Program-made: the position numbers and the translations under genes | Assembly: GCA_002495055.1 (NCBI GenBank) | Contig: DADR01000018.1 | Span: 12,667 to 23,216 of the forward strand | Source: Methanoregula sp. UBA247 | GTDB lineage: Archaea > Halobacteriota > Methanomicrobia > Methanomicrobiales > Methanospirillaceae | Length of the DNA: 10,550 bases | Direction: 5' to 3' | In this document: in pieces, positions 7,777 through 10,550 of the stretch | Layout: every line of letters begins with the position of its first letter | Position numbering within the stretch: the stretch's first letter is position 1 | The notes under the pieces: generated by a model | What the model was told of the DNA's origin: nothing | The model's input: the letters and a program-made list of their open reading frames with translations, nothing else | The model's database searches: none

Positions 7777-8025
7777 AAAAACCTGTGCGCTACGCACAAA
7801 CCACACATCGCCCGACAGGGATTACCCAGGGATAGTATGAGAAAATGATGGTGTCTTGTCTATCGCATACTACCTCATTCCTGATCCTGACGGCGTGTAG
7901 TGCGACCCTCGGTTCATAGGGCTCTCCTTAAATACCAACCGGCACTCCGACCAGGATCGTCGATAGGGAGAATTCATTCAGGACTCCTGTTGCACTCCGT
8001 CATGTATTAAAATTTGAAAACTGGT

Positions 8026-8039
8026 GAAATCTTTATATT
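8026..8039 (+). promoter_or_regulatory. TATA box with possible BRE ahead of the REC-PAS kinase gene
   Basis: TTTATATT at 8032-8039 is close to the archaeal consensus and is preceded by purine/A-rich GAAAT (8026-8030), as expected for a BRE element. Transcription would start near 8060-8065 on the plus strand. The nearest gene downstream is the REC-PAS kinase at 8218. This is the best promoter match in the window, but the start site is inferred from spacing only. Confidence 0.5.
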
Positions 8040-8207
8040 GAAAAATCACGCATGGGGATTAATCCGGGAGGGGTCGGTTCTCCGGCAGGGAATTAAACGG
8101 CCTTTACCGGGCACGGACAACAGGGTGCCGGCGCAGGATCCAGGTCATGATCTTACAATCATCAGATAGCACAACCAGCATACGAAGATACGTGTCCCTG
8201 TTCCTGC

Positions 8208-8213
8208 GGAGGA
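8208..8213 (+). promoter_or_regulatory. Strong ribosome binding site GGAGGA
   Basis: GGAGGA ends four bases before ATG 8218. It fixes the start of the REC-PAS kinase and contrasts with the MASE3 kinase and Lon genes, which have no such site. Confidence 0.8.
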
Positions 8214-8217
8214 CTGC

Positions 8218-9660
8218 ATGACTGGCGAATCTATTCTTCTTGTTGAGGATGAAGGAATCATCGTACTTCAGCTCAAGGAACTGCTTGAGCAGAACGGGTA
8301 CCGGGTGTCCGGTACCACAGCATATGGGGAGGATGCCGTGGTGATAGTGGAGAAGGACCCCCCGGATCTCATCTGCATGGACATCGAGCTGATGGGAAAG
8401 ATCGACGGGATTGAAGCCGCCCGGAAGATCCACGAGCACACCAATATCCCGATCATTTACCTGACCGCTTATTCTGACTCTCTGCGGCTCAACCGGGCAA
8501 AGGAGACCGTGCCATACAGCTATATTGTCAAGCCGTTCAACGAACGGGAACTGCTCGCCGCGATTGATATGGCGCTCTACCGCCATAAGGTTGACCAGCA
8601 GCTCCGTGAGAGCGAGCAGCGCTACCGGGCGATCGTGGATAATGCAGCAGAAGGGATCCTTCTCGTCTCCTGCGCGACCCGGACGATCCTCGAAGCCAAC
8701 CCGGCCTCCATCCGGCTGCTCGGATATACCGCAGGAGAACTCTCCGGCATGACTGTCGACACCCTTGTTGCGACTCCGGGCGGAAACACAGGGGGATGGG
8801 GAGAGTGTATATTCACCCCACAGGGCTGGTCGGGAGAGGTTCAGGTGATGTGCCGTGACGGTTTCCTTCGGGACGTGGAACTCACTTCCCGAATCATTCC
8901 CCGTGAGGGAGCCCCTGCTCTCTCCTGCATAATGGCCCACGATGTAACAGACCGGAAGCGTGCGGAGGTCGCGCTGCGGGAGGCGCTCCGGAAGCTCAAT
9001 CTCCTCTCGGGCATTACCCGCCATGATATCCTCAACCAGCTCTTAACACTCACGGGATTTTTGAGCATTCTGGAACAAAAACAGCCCAATCCCACGCTCC
9101 GTGAATATTTCCAGAAGATCAACACTTCTGCACAGCGTATCTCGGCTATGATCCGGTTCACCAAAGAATACGAGGAGATCGGAGTTCATGCTCCTGCCTG
9201 GCAGGACACTCATACAGTCGTCGGCACAGCAGTGAAGACAGCCTCGCTTGGAAAGGTCATGGTGAATAACAATCTTCCTGCAGGTTCTGAAGTGTTCGCT
9301 GATCCCTTGATCGTCAAGGTCTTCTACAACCTGGTAGACAATGCACTGCGGTATGGCAAAAAGATCACAACCATCCGGTTCTCTGTGCAGGAATCCGGCG
9401 ATGGACACCTGATCGTATGTGATGACGATGGTGAAGGTATCCCGGCTGAAGAAAAGGAGAAGATCTTCAACCGCGGATTTGGAAAAAACACCGGGATGGG
9501 ATTAGCCCTTTCCCGTGAGATCCTCTCAATTACCGGCATCACTATCCGGGAAACAGGTACGTTTGGCAGCGGCGCCCGGTTCGAGATGCTGGTGCCGGCC
9601 GGGTCGTTCCGGTATGCTTCAGGGGGGATGAACGGAATCACCAGTCTTTCATCCCGGTAA
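8218..9660 (+). CDS. REC-PAS hybrid histidine kinase
   Basis: A 480-residue soluble signalling protein with an N-terminal receiver, one PAS domain and a kinase core. The receiver (about 4-122) is complete: acidic pair Glu10-Asp11, phospho-acceptor Asp55 in LICMDIEL, Thr83 in YLTAY and Lys105 in VKPF. The PAS domain spans about 134-248 and ends in HDVTDRKRAE. The kinase His box is SGITRHDILNQL (264-275) with His269, a form common in methanogen kinases. The ATPase domain shows N-box FYNLVDNALRYG (369-380), G1 DDDGEGIP (402-409) and a short lid with GKNTGMGLAL (422-431). With the receiver first, the protein may be switched on by another kinase, for example the upstream MASE3 kinase, and then phosphorylate a further target. 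No output DNA-binding domain is present and no membrane segment is seen. The start is supported by GGAGGA. The gene is followed by a hairpin terminator. Confidence 0.93.
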   Translation: MTGESILLVEDEGIIVLQLKELLEQNGYRVSGTTAYGEDAVVIVEKDPPDLICMDIELMGKIDGIEAARKIHEHTNIPIIYLTAYSDSLRLNRAKETVPYSYIVKPFNERELLAAIDMALYRHKVDQQLRESEQRYRAIVDNAAEGILLVSCATRTILEANPASIRLLGYTAGELSGMTVDTLVATPGGNTGGWGECIFTPQGWSGEVQVMCRDGFLRDVELTSRIIPREGAPALSCIMAHDVTDRKRAEVALREALRKLNLLSGITRHDILNQLLTLTGFLSILEQKQPNPTLREYFQKINTSAQRISAMIRFTKEYEEIGVHAPAWQDTHTVVGTAVKTASLGKVMVNNNLPAGSEVFADPLIVKVFYNLVDNALRYGKKITTIRFSVQESGDGHLIVCDDDGEGIPAEEKEKIFNRGFGKNTGMGLALSREILSITGITIRETGTFGSGARFEMLVPAGSFRYASGGMNGITSLSSR

Positions 9661-9692
9661 GGAAGTGATCCTCATTTAATAAATTGTTTGGC

Positions 9693-9712
9693 GGGAAAAC
9701 ATCCCTCTTTTT
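9693..9712 (+). terminator. Hairpin terminator after the REC-PAS kinase
   Basis: GGGA-AAACA-TCCC forms a small hairpin at 9693-9705, followed by TCTTTTT (9706-9712), 33 bases after the kinase stop codon. The position and layout fit the end of the kinase transcript. Confidence 0.5.
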
Positions 9713-9869
9713 GGGTTCAACGGGGGTATTCTCCCACTTCATCATACGATTACTGCCGCACCGCGCTCAGGCGCTCATAGGGTACCCACAACCCGGTTTC
9801 ATCGTTAAAGACTTCGGTTTTTTAGGATCGCCCGACGGGATGAAAAATTACATGGGATCCTCAATTCAG

Positions 9870-9915
9870 TCACCTGGTGATTAACCCGACCTTTTTATCA
9901 ACACTGGTATCACCA
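9870..9915. promoter_or_regulatory. GGTGA palindrome cluster, possible operator
   Basis: TCACC-T-GGTGA (9870-9880) is an 11-base palindrome. A third half-site ATCACCA (9909-9915) allows an alternative 7-base stem with TGGTGAT (9875-9881). The same TCACC-N-GGTGA core occurs at 4686-4696. It lies before a TATA-like box (about 9972) and the kinase gene at 10318. Confidence 0.25.
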
Positions 9916-10120
9916 AAAAAATCCGGGAGGTGCCTGCCAAAAGCCACCACGATTACCTATTCTTGAAAAAATTAATATTCCTTAAAGATCCTAGTCTGAA
10001 CCAGTGAAATTGTCCAGGACCCGGGACAGATCTCATCCCTGCAGGATATACTACTGCTGCTTTAAGCCAGGCAACTACCGGGAGGATCCCCCGGAGTCTG
10101 ATAAACAGGGGGAAACTTTC

Positions 10121-10232
10121 CTTCCACGGAACACCAGTTTTTTGGACCGTGATGGGGATCCAACATTTTTCCCTGTCAGGAGACGGGACATCGTACTGAA
10201 TGGACACCGGGGAGTAATTGACAACTGCAAAC
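10121..10232 (+). pseudogene. Possible remnant of a PAS domain (weak)
   Basis: In the frame that starts at GTG 10004, residues around 10145-10232 read DRDGDPTFFPVRRRDIVLNG and then HRGVIDNCKP. The order DG, beta strands, 'LNG.RGVI' resembles the last strands of PAS/PAC domains in methanogen kinases, which usually continue with a DITERK linker; that linker is missing here. The rest of the 105-codon frame shows no similarity that I recognise. It may be a decayed kinase piece, the C-terminus of a small real protein coupled to the next gene by the GTGA overlap, or chance. Confidence 0.2.
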
Positions 10233-10317
10233 CAATGCTCATCCTTCCTGTCATTAAAAATATCCTTTCCTGTACACCGGCAACGCAGACAGGCCAAAAG
10301 GGCCGGGGGGGAGGTTT

Positions 10318-10550
10318 GTGACGCCCGGGACCAGAAAACAAAAAAAGAAGGAATCTCCTGATACCCTTCGCAACCTGGCCAGGAAGAAAATCGCAGGGCA
10401 GCCGGGCGGGTCTCTGGACTTGAATGGCCGCACCCCGGAAGAGCTCATTGAGGAACTCCGGGTGCACCAGATCGAACTGGAAACCCAGGCGGAGGAACTG
10501 TGGCGGGTACAGAATGAACTCGTTGATTCACGGGACAAATACCTTGACCT
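10318..10550 (+). CDS. PAS-type sensor histidine kinase, N-terminal fragment
   Basis: The first 77 codons of a gene that continues past the window. The start is GTG 10318, preceded at once by GGGAGG (10309-10314); an in-frame stop at 10255-10257 and no ATG between support it. After a basic head with KQKKK (7-11), the segment ELRVHQIELETQAEEL (46-61) continuing to VDSRDKYLD is a coiled-coil signature. In many methanogen and bacterial proteins this signature directly precedes the first PAS domain of cytoplasmic multi-PAS histidine kinases ('ELRVHQIELE...SRDRY.DLYD..P'). No membrane segment precedes it, so the protein is probably soluble. The kinase core is not visible; a PAS-GGDEF or other PAS output protein is possible but less likely in an archaeon. 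The start overlaps the stop of an upstream doubtful frame by four bases. Confidence 0.75.
   Translation, partial: MTPGTRKQKKKESPDTLRNLARKKIAGQPGGSLDLNGRTPEELIEELRVHQIELETQAEELWRVQNELVDSRDKYLD

Larger units (their letters stand above)
7685..8217. other. Intergenic region upstream of the REC-PAS kinase
   Basis: About 530 non-coding bases. They include a small hairpin plus T10, listed separately, an inverted repeat TGTGCG-CTA-CGCACA at 7784-7798, and the octamer GCACTCCG repeated at 7942-7949 and 7992-7999, exactly 50 bases apart. They also include a TATA-like box at 8032-8039, listed separately. No recognisable coding sequence or structured RNA gene was found. If transcription starts about 25 bases after the TATA box, the kinase mRNA has an unusually long leader of about 155 bases. 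Confidence 0.45.
9661..10317. other. Intergenic region upstream of the last kinase, with possible PAS relic
   Basis: About 650 bases without an intact recognisable gene. They contain the terminator of the REC-PAS kinase, the palindrome TCACC-T-GGTGA (9870-9880) and a 7-base inverted repeat TGGTGAT/ATCACCA (9875-9881 and 9909-9915). A TATA-like TTAATATT lies near 9972-9979. A GTG-started frame of 105 codons (10004-10321) overlaps the next gene by GTGA; its middle part resembles the end of a PAS domain and is listed separately. The remaining sequence gives nothing I recognise. Confidence 0.4.

Noticed and set aside
7870..7917. Minus-strand 15-codon frame with a good AAGGAG site and a TATA-like TATTTAAG
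   Set aside because: Too short to judge, no recognisable motif, and the signals overlap each other.
7900..7925. GGTTC-containing stem (CCCT...AGGG) reminiscent of a tRNA T-arm
   Set aside because: The loop does not match GTTCRANNC and there is no acceptor, D or anticodon stem around it.
8104..9024. Minus-strand open frame of 306 codons
   Set aside because: Antisense to the receiver and PAS domains of the REC-PAS kinase; no known motif, so a by-product of coding-strand codon bias.
9684..9884. 66-codon frame starting with TTG
   Set aside because: No ribosome binding site, it overlaps the kinase terminator, and the translation matches nothing I know.
9930..10007. 25-codon frame from GTG preceded by GGGAG
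   Set aside because: The ribosome-site-like GGGAGG overlaps the GTG itself, leaving no spacing; no recognisable protein.
1..10550. CRISPR arrays, insertion sequences, phage genes, toxin-antitoxin pairs
   Set aside because: No regularly spaced repeats, no transposase or integrase motifs, no att-like repeats at tRNA genes, and no small paired genes were seen.

Overview
The window looks like chromosomal DNA of a methanogenic archaeon, most likely of the order Methanomicrobiales (Methanoregula-like). The reasons are the many PAS-rich sensor kinases with archaeal-style His boxes (HDILNQL, EIHHRVKNNL), an N-terminal MASE3 sensor, the kinase N-terminal motif ELRVHQIELETQ, TATA-like boxes rather than bacterial -35/-10 promoters, GGAGG ribosome binding sites and T-run terminators. 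The genus is inferred from memory of such proteins, not from a search.

Layout. On the minus strand at the left edge is a two-gene ABC exporter operon: a DrrA-type ATPase (1060 to 74) followed 2 bases later by the start of an ABC-2 permease that runs off the window. Divergent from it is a large LonB-like (AAA_32 plus Lon_C) ATP-dependent protease at 1382-3790. Next is a gene-poor stretch of about 1 kb (3791-4852). It contains a clear but broken small heat-shock protein (Hsp20) gene at 4388-4671, a possible second decayed reading frame near 3981-4188, and a hairpin-hairpin-T8 structure at 4259-4312. Then come three signalling genes, all on the plus strand: a membrane sensor histidine kinase MASE3-PAS-PAS-PAS-HisKA_2-HATPase (4853-7684), a soluble REC-PAS-histidine kinase (8218-9660), and the first 77 codons of another PAS-type kinase (10318 to the edge). 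Each signalling gene has a 0.2-0.7 kb non-coding region ahead of it, so they look like separate transcription units rather than one operon.

How the parts may work together. The left half concerns export and proteostasis, with Lon next to a dead Hsp20. The right half is a sensor-kinase cluster. The membrane MASE3 kinase has no receiver of its own, while the next protein begins with an intact receiver (Asp55) fused to a kinase. A phosphorelay from the first to the second is therefore possible but unproven. No DNA-binding response regulator, tRNA, rRNA, CRISPR array, insertion sequence or phage gene was seen. Apart from the Hsp20 relic and a few regulatory-looking palindromes, the window is ordinary; I do not see a convincing new defence or metabolic system.
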